Origin: Acetatifactor sp.
GTDB lineage: Bacteria > Bacillota > Clostridia > Lachnospirales > Lachnospiraceae
DNA: 64,000 nucleotides
Direction: 5' to 3'
Assembly: GCA_016290775.1 (NCBI GenBank)
Contig: JAEEVF010000009.1
Coordinates: 62,001 to 126,000 of the forward strand
Made by a program: the position numbers and the translations under genes. Of the stretch, positions 41,368-51,242 are shown piece by piece; positions within the stretch are counted from its first letter, which is position 1, and every line of letters begins with the position of its first letter. Under the pieces are notes generated by a model. It saw nothing but the letters and a program-made list of their open reading frames with translations, searched no databases and was not told the origin of the DNA.

Positions 41368-43824
41368 ATGAAAACAATCAACTTGGATGAAAAATGGACG
41401 TTTCGAAGGGGATATCTGGATTCCATTGGGATGCTGGAAAGTGATCCAGGTAAGGTAGTGAACCTGCCGCATGATGGCATGATCGGAACGCCTGTGTCGC
41501 CGGATGCGCCTGCGAGTGTTGACATGGGATATTTTACCGGCGGCCTGTCCAATTATACGAAATATGTCTTCATCCCTAAGGAATGGGAGCAGGAATGTGT
41601 TGGACTGAAATTCGACGGCGTTATGATGAATGCATCCGTTGACGTGAACGGGAGCAAGGTTGCCCATTGGCATAATGGGTATGCGCCAAAGTATGTTGAT
41701 CTGACGGATTACGTGACCTTCGGCGAAGAGAATCGCATTACCATCAACGTCAATACCAGTATGCAACCGAATTCGCGCTGGTATACGGGTTCGGGTTTAT
41801 ATCGCGGCGCTTTGCTGTTGCACGGGCCGAGAGTGCATCTCGTTCCTGACGGCATTTTTGTATATACCAAAGAAGTGGCTGACGGATATGCCTTTTTGGA
41901 GGCACAGGTCGAGGTTGAAAATGCAGGGCTTGGGAATCGGCTGGTGGAAGTTGCGCTAACGCTTTCGCCAGAGGGAAGTGAAGTGGTCGCCGCCGAAACA
42001 AAGCGCGTGATCCAGGTTGGCGCGCGGAAGAACGAAATGGCGCGGATGACGATGACGGTGAAGGACCCCATGCTTTGGGATGCGGATCAACCAAATCTTT
42101 ATCGTGTTAAGGCTTCCGTCAAGGATCTGGGCGTTTATCGGACACATTTTGAAAGAGACGAAATAGTCATGGTGGATGAGGCGACGACGCTGTTTGGCAT
42201 TCGGACCATTACGGCAGACGCCATCCGTGGACTTTTGATCAATGGAAAGAGCGTGAAATTAAAGGGCGGATGCCTGCATCATGATAATGGTTTGCTGGGC
42301 TCCGTGACCTTGCTGAAGGTGGAAGAACGAAAGGTTAAGAAGCTGAAGGAGGTCGGATTTAATGCGATCCGCACGGCCCACAATCCGCCGTCAGCTGCAC
42401 TCATCGAGGCGTGTGACAGGCTTGGAATGTATGTTTTTGACGAGGCGTTTGACGCATGGTTCATTGGAAAACGCGGAGGAGATTACAACCAATTCTTTAC
42501 GGCTGATTGGGAGCAGGATCTCACGGCCTTTGTCAAGAGAGACAGGTCGCACCCTTCAGTGATCCTTTGGTCAACGGGCAACGAGATCCCTGAGAGAGGT
42601 GGCCTTGGCGATGGTTACGCGCGGGCGACGATGCTTGCAGAGAAGGTGCGTTCCCTGGATGGAACAAGGCCTGTCAGCAATGGCATCTGCTCCTTTTGGA
42701 GCGGACTGGACGACGCGCTTGCAGCCGGACAAAATCAGGCGCAAAATGCCAATGATGACAGAACGACCCTGTGGGAGAGGGCCACGGAGCCTTTTACCAA
42801 TGGAATGGACGTGGTCGGATATAATTACATGGAGGATCTCTACGAGCAGGATCATGAGATGTTCCCGGAGAGGGTCATCTTAGGCTCGGAGAATTTCCCG
42901 AAGGAAATCGGATTCCGCTGGCCTTTGGTGGAAAAACTGCCATACGTGATCGGCGAATTCACTTGGACGGCTTGGGATTATCTGGGCGAAGCGGGACTTG
43001 GCAAGGCGGTATATTATGCCGTCGACGATGCAGATGCGCCGACGAAGCCATGGGAGATCATGCCGCAAGGAACTTCGCCTTATCCTTGGAGAACTGCAAA
43101 TGATGCAGACTTCGATATCACGGGACAAATGTTGCCACAGGGCGCTTATCGGAGCATTGTCTGGGGGAGCGATCAAACCTATCTCTATTCCATGCATCCG
43201 GAGACCTACGGAAAGAGAGAGCTTACCAGTTTGTGGGGATTTCCGGCCGTATTCTCCTGTTGGAATTATGAGAACGTTGGAGCACCTATCGAACTTGTAG
43301 TATTTTCAAAGGCCGAGGAAGTTGAAGTATTGGTCAATGGAAACAGCATCGGGAGAAAGCAGGTTTCCAAGGAGAGACCTCTGCCAAACAGTGTTCGCTT
43401 TGAGACGACCTATCAGCCAGGAAAGGTAGTTGCGATCAGTTATCAGAACGGAAAGGAAGTCAGCAGGGCGGAGCTTTCGACAACGGGCGCGCCTGCGAAG
43501 CTTCGATTGGTTCCGGAATCCATGGAGGCATGCGCTGACGGACATGATCTGATCTATGCCTTGATCGAAGTCGTGGATCAGGAGGGACGTGTTGTACCGG
43601 ATGCAGAGGTGAAACTGGAAGCGGACGTCACGGGGGCATGTGTGCTTGCTGGCTTTGGCTCCGCGAATCCGATCACGGAGGAGGATTACACGGACGTCTT
43701 TGCCACCACTTTCAGAGGCCGCGCATTGGCAATCCTGCGCACCGGATATGAGGCGGGAAGTTGTAAGCTGGCCTTGAAGGCAGAAGGCTTTGAAACCGTG
43801 GAAGAAACATTTGGGGTTAGGTAA
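41368..43824 (+). CDS. Glycoside hydrolase family 2 (beta-galactosidase/glucuronidase-like)
   Basis: The protein has 818 residues. GH2 order: N-terminal jelly-roll sugar-binding domain (VNLPHDGMIG, MGYFTGGLSNYTKYV), Ig-like domain, then TIM barrel with GCLHHDNGLLG, NAIRTAHNPPS, acid/base Glu in WSTGNEIPE and nucleophile Glu in VIGEFTWTAWDYLG. A C-terminal beta domain has VEVLVNGNSIG. No signal peptide, so it works on imported oligosaccharide. The exact sugar is unknown. Gfo/Idh and AEC genes follow in the same orientation within 30 bp, suggesting a small sugar-use operon. Confidence 0.88.
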   Translation: MKTINLDEKWTFRRGYLDSIGMLESDPGKVVNLPHDGMIGTPVSPDAPASVDMGYFTGGLSNYTKYVFIPKEWEQECVGLKFDGVMMNASVDVNGSKVAHWHNGYAPKYVDLTDYVTFGEENRITINVNTSMQPNSRWYTGSGLYRGALLLHGPRVHLVPDGIFVYTKEVADGYAFLEAQVEVENAGLGNRLVEVALTLSPEGSEVVAAETKRVIQVGARKNEMARMTMTVKDPMLWDADQPNLYRVKASVKDLGVYRTHFERDEIVMVDEATTLFGIRTITADAIRGLLINGKSVKLKGGCLHHDNGLLGSVTLLKVEERKVKKLKEVGFNAIRTAHNPPSAALIEACDRLGMYVFDEAFDAWFIGKRGGDYNQFFTADWEQDLTAFVKRDRSHPSVILWSTGNEIPERGGLGDGYARATMLAEKVRSLDGTRPVSNGICSFWSGLDDALAAGQNQAQNANDDRTTLWERATEPFTNGMDVVGYNYMEDLYEQDHEMFPERVILGSENFPKEIGFRWPLVEKLPYVIGEFTWTAWDYLGEAGLGKAVYYAVDDADAPTKPWEIMPQGTSPYPWRTANDADFDITGQMLPQGAYRSIVWGSDQTYLYSMHPETYGKRELTSLWGFPAVFSCWNYENVGAPIELVVFSKAEEVEVLVNGNSIGRKQVSKERPLPNSVRFETTYQPGKVVAISYQNGKEVSRAELSTTGAPAKLRLVPESMEACADGHDLIYALIEVVDQEGRVVPDAEVKLEADVTGACVLAGFGSANPITEEDYTDVFATTFRGRALAILRTGYEAGSCKLALKAEGFETVEETFGVR

Positions 43825-43853
43825 AAAGCACTCACGCGCAGAAAGGAACGGGT

Positions 43854-44933
43854 ATGCAAAAAGTTAAGTGGGGGATTCTTGGAACTGCAAACGTGGCGAG
43901 ATGGGGTATGATCCCGGGCATGAAGAAGGCTACAAACTGTGAGTTATATGCCATCGCAGGCAGAAGCGCGCAGAAGGCGAAGGCCTTTCAGGAGCAGTAC
44001 GGATTTGAAAAAGCTTATGGCAGCTATGATGAGCTCCTTGCCGATGAGAACGTGCAGGCGGTTTACATTCCGCTTCCCAATGACATTCACCTGAAATGGG
44101 TGAAGGCGGCGCTAAAGGCTGGAAAGCATGTGCTGTGCGAAAAGCCCATGGCCATGAATGCGCAGGAAATGAGAGAGATGTTCCAGACCGCGAAGGAATG
44201 TGGAAAGCTCTTGATGGAAGCCTATGCGTACCTGCACAGCCCTTACGTGGAGGCGCTTTGCGAGGATATAAAAAGTGGCATCATTGGGGAAGTGAACTAT
44301 ATCGATACGGCGTTTGTGACGCAGGGCTACAAGGAAGATTTCAGACTCCACAAAGAGCTTGGCGGCGGTGCAATGTATGACCTTGGGTGCTATTGCACGA
44401 CCATGATCTTGACGCTGGCGAAGGCAGATGAGGAGAGGCGCAGAAGCAGTGCATCAACTGCTGGTGCGGGATTTTCTGCTAGCGCGGCAAATGAGGCGCA
44501 AGGCAAGTCCTGTGGAGGCATGGATGGCATTGAACCCACGCTGGTCAAGGCTTGCGCGGAGTTTACGGACCTTGACGTGGACTTTTTGACGGCAGGCTTG
44601 ATCCGCCTTAAGAACGGCATTCGTGCGTCCTTTAACGTGGGCATGAACCTGGGCGAGGATTCCAATTCCAGATATGACAGGCTTTTCATTCATGGCTCAA
44701 AGGGCTCCATTCGCTCGGAGGTGGAATATAATCAAGAAGGGAACGTTTCTTACAAGATCTACACGCCTGAGGGAGTCGTGGGAAGAAATGTTTTTGTGCC
44801 GCATAATTACTGCATGGAAGTGGAGCAGCTTGGCAGATGCATTCTTGACGGCGAGACGCCGCACGTCACGCCGGAGTTTTCCATCCGAAATGCGGAGCTG
44901 ATGGATGAGTTGCTGAAAGAGATGGGGTATTGA
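43854..44933 (+). CDS. Gfo/Idh/MocA-family oxidoreductase
   Basis: The protein has 359 residues. It has a Rossmann motif WGILGTANVARWG at the N terminus and the family Lys in CEKPMAMNAQE (near residue 96), with YAYLHSPYVEAL further on. It oxidises or reduces a sugar or cyclitol with NAD(P). An unusual Ser/Ala/Gly-rich insert (SSASTAGAGFSASAANEAQ, near residues 200-220) interrupts the C-terminal domain. Next to GH2, it probably processes the released sugar. The stop overlaps the start of the AEC gene. Confidence 0.88.
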   Translation: MQKVKWGILGTANVARWGMIPGMKKATNCELYAIAGRSAQKAKAFQEQYGFEKAYGSYDELLADENVQAVYIPLPNDIHLKWVKAALKAGKHVLCEKPMAMNAQEMREMFQTAKECGKLLMEAYAYLHSPYVEALCEDIKSGIIGEVNYIDTAFVTQGYKEDFRLHKELGGGAMYDLGCYCTTMILTLAKADEERRRSSASTAGAGFSASAANEAQGKSCGGMDGIEPTLVKACAEFTDLDVDFLTAGLIRLKNGIRASFNVGMNLGEDSNSRYDRLFIHGSKGSIRSEVEYNQEGNVSYKIYTPEGVVGRNVFVPHNYCMEVEQLGRCILDGETPHVTPEFSIRNAELMDELLKEMGY

Positions 44934-46018
44934 TGGAGAATCTGATTTTTAGTTTAAATGCGACGGCGCCGATCTTTGCGTTGATGGTGCTGGGATATTT
45001 GTTCCGAAGGATCGGGCTGATTGATGAAAAAGCGGCGAACTGGATGAACAAATTCGTGTTCACGGTAGCACTCCCGGTGTTGGTTTTCAAGGACTTGGCG
45101 AGCCAGGATTTTGCGGGTACTTGGAACACGAAGTTTGTGTTGTTTTGCTTTCTAGTGACGAGCCTTAGCATCGCGTTGATCGCCTTGTTGTCCAAGCTTG
45201 TCGTGAAGGACCTGGCAAAGCGCGGTGAGTTCATTCAGGCTTCGTATCGAAGCAGCGCCGCTCTTCTCGGGATCGCATTCATTCACAATATTTACGGCGA
45301 CGCAGCGAGCGGCATGGGCCCTCTCATGATCCTTGGCAGCGTGCCGCTGTACAACATTTTTGCCGTGATCGTGCTGATGCTGACGGCTGGAGCGAAGGAA
45401 GAGCAGCCAGCCGCAAGAACGCAGGCTGAGCTGCAGACGGCACAGCAGATGCAAGGCAGCGACCAGGCATCGGCACGGACGCAAGCACAAAATGGCACGC
45501 AACAAGTGCCTCAGCAAGATGGTGCTAGGGCCCAGGACCATCGCGCACTCCTTATGAAAACGCTTCGCGGGATTATTACCAACCCGATCATCCTCGGCAT
45601 TGTGATCGGTCTTGTGTGGTCGCTGCTTCGCATCCCGCAGCCCAAGATTTTCCAAACGATCGTGTCGAATGTTTCCGCCCTGGCAACGCCGCTCGGCCTT
45701 ATGTCCATGGGCGCAACCTTTGAATTCAAGAAAGCAGCGCAGGACATTAAGCCCGCGCTGATCGCGGCCTTCATCAAACTGTTTGCGCTGGCAGCGATTT
45801 TTCTTCCAATCGCCGTGGCACTTGGCTTTGCAGGCGAGCAGATTGTCGCAATCCTTGTAATGCTTGGCAGCGCAACGACCGTAAGCTGTTATATCATGGC
45901 GAAGAGCATGGGCCATGAGGGCACGCTGAGCAGCAGCGTGATCATGCTCACGACCTTCGGCTGTTCGTTTTCTTTGACCCTGTGGCTATTCGTTTTGAGG
46001 AGCCTTGGGGTGATCTGA
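44933..46018 (+). CDS. AEC-family (auxin efflux carrier-like) transporter
   Basis: The protein has 361 residues and about ten membrane helices. It has FALMVLGYLFRRIGLIDE at the N terminus, as in AEC/malonate-type carriers, and LGLMSMGATFEFKKA in the second half. The central cytoplasmic loop (about residues 155-205) is a Gln/Ala-rich low-complexity insert. It may carry an organic acid related to the sugar pathway upstream. The start ATG at 44933 overlaps the Gfo/Idh stop TGA. Confidence 0.85.
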   Translation: MENLIFSLNATAPIFALMVLGYLFRRIGLIDEKAANWMNKFVFTVALPVLVFKDLASQDFAGTWNTKFVLFCFLVTSLSIALIALLSKLVVKDLAKRGEFIQASYRSSAALLGIAFIHNIYGDAASGMGPLMILGSVPLYNIFAVIVLMLTAGAKEEQPAARTQAELQTAQQMQGSDQASARTQAQNGTQQVPQQDGARAQDHRALLMKTLRGIITNPIILGIVIGLVWSLLRIPQPKIFQTIVSNVSALATPLGLMSMGATFEFKKAAQDIKPALIAAFIKLFALAAIFLPIAVALGFAGEQIVAILVMLGSATTVSCYIMAKSMGHEGTLSSSVIMLTTFGCSFSLTLWLFVLRSLGVI

Positions 46019-46031
46019 CGGGAGGGAGAAA

Positions 46032-46253
46032 ATGATTTTCAAGAAGAAAAAGCAACTGTCTGAGACGGTGAATTTCGATCCCGAAACGCAGTACGCCGTG
46101 ATCCGAAGCTCCATCTGCACAGGCGAAAAAGTCGCCGGTTTTAAGAATAAAACCGACGGCCATTTCACGGAGGTCTGCCTGATCCGCACGCCCGAGGACG
46201 AGCGTGCATTCAAAGAGACTTATGGACTTGAAAGCGTGAAGGTGGAATATTAA
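46032..46253 (+). CDS. Small conserved-type protein, unknown function
   Basis: The protein has 73 residues: Lys-rich start (FKKKKQL), then YAVIRSSICTGEKVAGFKNK and FTEVCLIRTPEDERAFKETYG. I recall similar 65-75-residue proteins in clostridia, sometimes misnamed aspartate dehydrogenase; the function is not known. GGAGGGAG precedes the ATG. It ends 4 bp into the convergent ABC gene end. Confidence 0.6.
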   Translation: MIFKKKKQLSETVNFDPETQYAVIRSSICTGEKVAGFKNKTDGHFTEVCLIRTPEDERAFKETYGLESVKVEY

Positions 46254-48070
46254 CCCGCCACGTACCATTTCGCCTGGGTCTGGAAGAGATTGGCGTAGAG
46301 GCCACCACGGGCGAGGAGTTCGTCGTGGGTGCCAATCTCTTTGATGGTGTGGTCGTCGAGGACGACGATCTTGTCGCAGAACTTGCAGGAGGACAGACGG
46401 TGGGAGACATAGATCGCCGTTTTATTCCCGATGAGGTCGTGGAAGCGGTTGTAGATCTCATATTCTGCCACGGGATCGAGGGCGGCGGTAGGCTCGTCCA
46501 GGATCACGACGGGAGAGTTGCGGTAGATGGCGCGGGCGATCGCAAGCTTTTGCGCCTGGCCGCCGGAGGGTTCCACGCCGCTTTCGTCATATTCCTTGCC
46601 AAGCAGGGTTTGGCCTTTTTTTTCAAGGCTTTCCACCCAGTCAGCAATTCCACTCATTTCGTAGACTTTTCCCAGGTCGGCCGTCTGTGCGCCGACCTTT
46701 TTTGTTTCATTCTGCACTCCCCCCAATCTAACATTCTCTTCGATGGTATATCCAAACAACTTGAAGTCCTGGAATACGACGGAGAGGAGCTTTACGTACT
46801 CTTCGTAGGAGTATTCCTGGATGTTTTTGCCACATAGCTTGATGGCGCCTTCGGTCACGTCGTAAAGGCGGCAGATGAGCTTGATGAGGGTGGATTTTCC
46901 GCTGCCGTTCAGGCCAACAAGGGAGATGCTTTCGCCCTTTCGGATCTGCAGGTTTACGTCGCGGAGGACCCACTGCTCCGTCCCAGGATATCTGAACGAA
47001 ACATGCTCGAGGGTAATGCCGTCGAAGCTTTCCTCCGAAGGCACGTCCTTGCCGCTTGCGGCTTCATCGGGGAAGAACATGTACCCGATGTAAGCGCTCA
47101 TGAAATTGGCTTTCATCATGAGCTGCTGGGCATTTGTGATGAGCGGGATGAGACACCCGTTAGTCAGAGTCTCCATCGCGGCGATGCAGGTCACAAATTC
47201 CGCAACAGTGATCGCACCTTTGAGCGCAAGGACGCCCAGCCATCCGTAGGAGATACCGTAGCCCACGGCCGACGTGATGCTGCCAAGGATTCCCCAGGAG
47301 AATTGCTTCCGCGCGCACTCATTGTCCATTTTGTTGAGGGCCTTTGCGTTCTCCATGGCCTTCTGCTCGATCAGAGGGCTGGCATGGTAAAGGCGCAGCT
47401 CTTTGGCATATTCACGGCCGTTGATCTTCGTGTAGATGTACGAATAAAACTTGTTGATGGCTGGGGTTTTCTCAAACACTTCTTGTGCAGCAAGGTTGAT
47501 CTTGGAGGTGCAAAGAGCATTGACGATCACGGCGAGAACGGACAAAAGAAGCAGGATCGGGCTGATCCGCGAGATGATCCATATCACGCCGAAGATCACG
47601 CAAAAGCTGGTTCCGATTCGTACAAGGCTTTCCGACATGCCTTTGATGCCGCCGGAATACCAGGACATTCCGGTCTCGGCCTTTTGCCTTGCGGAAAGGG
47701 CCGCCTCGGATTCCGTGCACTCGAATTTCAGGCGCATGGCCTTTTCGGACATGGATAGGTCGATCCTTCTTGCAAGCGCGTCCTCCCAGGTTTCGCGGAG
47801 CTCCTGCAAGATTGAGATCAGTGATTTCAACACAAAGATCCCGCCCACAAGAAGCCCGACAAGCAGGCAAAGAAGGGTAATGTCCTGGCCGCCCGTGAGT
47901 TCCTCGATGATGCGCTTCGGGATCAAGAGGTTTAGGATCGGCAGGATGGAGAGCAGGAGTATGTTCGCGAGTACGAGCCCGAGATATCTGGGCTTTTCCT
48001 TCGAGGCGATATGATAAAAATAGGCGCAGACTTTCGCTGTTCCGATAAGGTTAGCAAGCAACTGTTTCAT
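46250..48070 (-). CDS. ABC exporter half-transporter, second subunit of the minus-strand pair
   Basis: The protein has 606 residues. Membrane domain about 1-330, then ATPase with GLNGSGKST (near 385), signature EPSGGQAQK (near 500, Pro in place of the usual Leu), Walker B VILDEPTAALDP and the H-loop SHRLSS. The start at 48070 follows AGGAGG and lies 20 bp inside the end of the partner gene, so translation is coupled. Likely a heterodimer with the product of 48051-49868. Substrate unknown: drug or peptide. Confidence 0.85.
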   Translation of the reverse strand: MKQLLANLIGTAKVCAYFYHIASKEKPRYLGLVLANILLLSILPILNLLIPKRIIEELTGGQDITLLCLLVGLLVGGIFVLKSLISILQELRETWEDALARRIDLSMSEKAMRLKFECTESEAALSARQKAETGMSWYSGGIKGMSESLVRIGTSFCVIFGVIWIISRISPILLLLSVLAVIVNALCTSKINLAAQEVFEKTPAINKFYSYIYTKINGREYAKELRLYHASPLIEQKAMENAKALNKMDNECARKQFSWGILGSITSAVGYGISYGWLGVLALKGAITVAEFVTCIAAMETLTNGCLIPLITNAQQLMMKANFMSAYIGYMFFPDEAASGKDVPSEESFDGITLEHVSFRYPGTEQWVLRDVNLQIRKGESISLVGLNGSGKSTLIKLICRLYDVTEGAIKLCGKNIQEYSYEEYVKLLSVVFQDFKLFGYTIEENVRLGGVQNETKKVGAQTADLGKVYEMSGIADWVESLEKKGQTLLGKEYDESGVEPSGGQAQKLAIARAIYRNSPVVILDEPTAALDPVAEYEIYNRFHDLIGNKTAIYVSHRLSSCKFCDKIVVLDDHTIKEIGTHDELLARGGLYANLFQTQAKWYVAG

Positions 48071-49868
48071 CGTTTTCCTCCTGATAATACTTCGCCTGAA
48101 GCTCAAACAGTTGGGCATATTTTCCGCCCAGCTCCATGAGCTCTTCGTGAGAGCCACATTCCACAAGCTCCCCGTTTTCAAACATCACGATGCGGTCGCA
48201 AAACCTTGTGCTGGCAAGGCGGTAGGAGACGTAAACCGCACTCTTGCCGCGTACAAAGGAATCGAAACGCTCGTAGATTTCGCTTTCCGAGAGGGCATCC
48301 AGCGCGGCCGTGGGCTCGTCGAGAACGACAATTGGCGCGTCCTTATAGAGCGCCCTTGCAAGGGCCATCTTCTGTTTTTCTCCGCCGGAAAGGAGAATGC
48401 CGTCATCATGGAGAATGCGCAGCATTGGCGTCTCGATCCCTTTGGGCCATTCCTTCAGCTTCTCGCCAAGGCCCGCACGCTCAAGGCACTCCTTTGCGCG
48501 CCCGGAGTCCGTCGCCTCTCTCGTCTTCATCGAAACGTTTTCTGCCAGGGAGAAAGCATATAATTCAAGGTCCTGAAAAACTGGTGCAAACAAGGCATAA
48601 TATTCTTCCGTATCGATCTTCCGAAGATCCACTCCGCCTAAGAGGATCCTTCCCTCCGTTGGCTGATAAAGCTTAAGGAGGAGCTTTACGAAGGTTGTTT
48701 TTCCGGCTCCGTTGAGGCCAACTACCGCAAGCTTTTCGCCGAAGGGAAGGGTGAGATTTAGGTTTCTTAATGCGTAGTCCTCGCGGCCGGGGTATTTGAA
48801 GGACACGTTCTCGAAGGTGACGGTATATTCCTTCGCCTCGGGAAGTTTTTCTTCACCTCCGGACTGCGCGTCGCAGAATTCATTGTAGGCCCTGTAATCA
48901 TTCACCTCAGCGCTGCACTTGCGAAGCTTTGCAAAGGTGCGCATCAAAATCTGGAGGGCCTCCGCGAGGTTACGCACGCACCCTGCATAGAGCACGAAAT
49001 CACCGATGCCAAGCTGGCCCGCGAGGATCATATAAATGAGCATGGCGTAAAGGCCGCCTTCTCGAAGAAGCTCTAGGAAATTGCCCAAAAGATCGCTTCC
49101 AAGCCAGGTAAGCCTTGCCTTGCGGACCTTTTGATTCAAGGTTTTTTGCAGGCCTTCCTGGGTGGAAAGGAGCGTTCCTGACAATTGGAAGAGGCGGATG
49201 TCCTTTCCGTAAGCGAAGTCCGTGCTGACCTTCTTGAAGTGCTCAAGCTTTCGCTTTTCGTGAAGCACCTCATCGTTTGTGAGGCGCTTTTCCTTTTTGG
49301 TTGCGTGGTCGACGGACAGATAGGTCAAAAGGCCGATCAAAAGAACGCCGACGGCCATGAGAATGTTGACCTGGCAAAGGAGGACCACTGCGAGAAAGCA
49401 GGTGAAGATATGCGTGCACAAATCGATCGTAAAGCGGATGATGCCCTCGATGCCGACGTCGACGTTCCTGGTTGCTTCCTTCGATTTTTCCAGAAGGTCC
49501 AGGACCTTACGGTTTTCAAGGTTTTCGTAGAACAGCGCGATGCTTTTTTTGTTGCGGCCCAGCATGAACATGGGCCTTACGTAGAAGGCCGCAGGCTCCT
49601 TGCCAAAGCTCACGGCGTTTTGGCCGATCATGCAAAGAATGTTGCCGGCCGTGAGAAGCGCTACCAGGCGGATCAATTCCTCAAAAGGGATCCCTTGGTC
49701 GATGAATTCGACGAGATATTTTCCAAGAAACAGCCAAAGAAACTTGCTGCCTGCAGAACAAAAAATGGCAAGCACAAGCAGCCCGATGAGATACGGCTTG
49801 TGCTTTGCCACTCCTTGATATACGTAAAATACGTTTTGTATGAGTCGATACTTTTTTTTCTGATCCAT
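48051..49868 (-). CDS. ABC exporter half-transporter, first subunit of the minus-strand pair
   Basis: The protein has 605 residues. Membrane domain about 1-330, then ATPase with GLNGAGKTT (near 384), signature LSGGEKQK, Walker B VVLDEPTAALDA and the H-loop position SYRLAS, where the usual His is Tyr. The missing H-loop His suggests a degenerate ATP site, common in asymmetric heterodimers. The start at 49868 has AAGGGAG upstream. The promoter at 49899-49927 probably drives both subunits. No leader ORF or attenuator is visible here, unlike the 7.4-kb pair. Confidence 0.85.
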   Translation of the reverse strand: MDQKKKYRLIQNVFYVYQGVAKHKPYLIGLLVLAIFCSAGSKFLWLFLGKYLVEFIDQGIPFEELIRLVALLTAGNILCMIGQNAVSFGKEPAAFYVRPMFMLGRNKKSIALFYENLENRKVLDLLEKSKEATRNVDVGIEGIIRFTIDLCTHIFTCFLAVVLLCQVNILMAVGVLLIGLLTYLSVDHATKKEKRLTNDEVLHEKRKLEHFKKVSTDFAYGKDIRLFQLSGTLLSTQEGLQKTLNQKVRKARLTWLGSDLLGNFLELLREGGLYAMLIYMILAGQLGIGDFVLYAGCVRNLAEALQILMRTFAKLRKCSAEVNDYRAYNEFCDAQSGGEEKLPEAKEYTVTFENVSFKYPGREDYALRNLNLTLPFGEKLAVVGLNGAGKTTFVKLLLKLYQPTEGRILLGGVDLRKIDTEEYYALFAPVFQDLELYAFSLAENVSMKTREATDSGRAKECLERAGLGEKLKEWPKGIETPMLRILHDDGILLSGGEKQKMALARALYKDAPIVVLDEPTAALDALSESEIYERFDSFVRGKSAVYVSYRLASTRFCDRIVMFENGELVECGSHEELMELGGKYAQLFELQAKYYQEENDETVAC

Positions 49869-49898
49869 GCGAAACACACTCCCTTCTTGCTTAAGAAG

Positions 49899-49927
49899 AG
49901 TGTATCGCACTTTGCGCCGCCTTCCAA
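49899..49927 (-). promoter_or_regulatory. Promoter of the minus-strand ABC exporter pair
   Basis: On the minus strand TTGGAA (49922-49927), 17-bp spacer, TACACT (49899-49904), about 30 bp before the start codon at 49868. Consensus match only. Confidence 0.5.
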
Positions 49928-50024
49928 TAACGGCATTCTCGAGAAAAACTCACCCTACGCGCGAGTCGTAACGCAGCAGCGCCGAGATTCCAGACGACAT
50001 GCAGCCTGGTGCGATGGCTGATCG

Positions 50025-51242
50025 TTACTTTAAACCGGACCAAATGATGGTCGCCAGGCCTTTTACTGCGCGGAAATCCCAGTCAAATTCCTTGCGGAAG
50101 CTTGTCTGGAACATGGCCGCGAAGTCCTCCCTGCGGTCTACAAGGAACACGCAGGTGCCTGCGCCTTCGTGATAGATGGTGCCTTCCGAAAGTGCCTGTT
50201 CTCTGTCATATTCCGCCGAATAGATCGGCATGCCTGCGCCGTAGCGGATCCCTGCGTTTCTGCCGAAGGTGAGGTCGCGCACGTCGTCGCCGATCAAGTT
50301 AGTCCAAAGGAACTCCAAAACGGTTTTTCCAAGGACTCTTTGGCCGCGGTAGGTGCCGCCCCGAAGGAGCATTTCCGCAAGCTGCATCATTTCGCGGCAA
50401 GTGGACATCTGCCCGCCCGCCGTGTCAGGGATCCCGGGCCATGTCGGATAGGTCGGGGCCGCCATTTCCTGAATGCCTGATCGATCAGCCTTTGCGGCCA
50501 TGGCGAGGTCGGTCTCATTCGCAATGTTGTATCTTCGAAGCTGCGCTTTTGTAGCGTCCTTACGCCAATGTATGTCACGCATCTCACAGGGGAGAAAGAT
50601 GCTTTGTTTGATGAATTCTTCCGCTGCCATGCCGGAGGCGCGTTTTATGATCTCGCCGAGGATCTGATAGCCCACGACGGAATAGAGCCACAACGTACCG
50701 GGTTTTGCGTGGAGGCCCGTTTTCACGACGGCGGAAAGCCAGGTATGCTCGGGATCCTTCGGGTCCATTTGGTCCTGCCAATTTCGTTCATCCTGCGGGT
50801 AAGCGCCTTCTAGCGCGCAGATGCCGGAGGTGTGGGTGAGCAGATGCAGGATTTTGATCTCGCGAAAGTCGCCTTCGTCAAATTCCGGGATCCAATCCTT
50901 AACGGGTTGATCCAAATAAAGCTTCCCGTCTTCCATGAGCTTTAGGATCGCAAGGGCCGTGAAGACCTTGCCCACGGACTGAAGCTCGAACAGGGTGTCT
51001 GGCTGAAACAACGTATTCCCCATCCAAGGGCGCGCAAGGGTGCCGATCGCGGCATCTGCAAAGACTTTGCCGTTCTTCCAAAGGCAATAGCTCCCGGACC
51101 AGATCTTCTTTTCGTCGATCAGCGATTGGACATGCCGATGGATGAAGGAGAGGCGTTCGGGATCATATCCCACGGACTCTGGCGTGGCGTCGCAGGATGC
51201 GTACCTGACAACCATGTCGTTTTCGTTTTCACAGTGTTGCAT
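50025..51242 (-). CDS. Beta-lactamase-fold serine hydrolase
   Basis: The protein has 405 residues. The Ser-x-x-Lys motif is SVGK in FELQSVGKVFTALA, the Tyr motif is YSVVGYQ (Tyr-Ser-x form), and HEGAGTC takes the third-motif place. Related to esterases and D-aminopeptidases of the class C superfamily. No signal peptide. The start at 51242 overlaps the end of the methyltransferase gene by 14 bp, so they are probably coupled. A longer start at 51293 lies deep in that gene and is less likely. Confidence 0.78.
   Translation of the reverse strand: MQHCENENDMVVRYASCDATPESVGYDPERLSFIHRHVQSLIDEKKIWSGSYCLWKNGKVFADAAIGTLARPWMGNTLFQPDTLFELQSVGKVFTALAILKLMEDGKLYLDQPVKDWIPEFDEGDFREIKILHLLTHTSGICALEGAYPQDERNWQDQMDPKDPEHTWLSAVVKTGLHAKPGTLWLYSVVGYQILGEIIKRASGMAAEEFIKQSIFLPCEMRDIHWRKDATKAQLRRYNIANETDLAMAAKADRSGIQEMAAPTYPTWPGIPDTAGGQMSTCREMMQLAEMLLRGGTYRGQRVLGKTVLEFLWTNLIGDDVRDLTFGRNAGIRYGAGMPIYSAEYDREQALSEGTIYHEGAGTCVFLVDRREDFAAMFQTSFRKEFDWDFRAVKGLATIIWSGLK

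Noticed and set aside
46250..49927. Leader-peptide attenuator before the minus-strand ABC pair
   Set aside because: Only a promoter about 30 bp upstream of the start is seen; there is no room for a leader ORF or terminator as at 7.2 kb.
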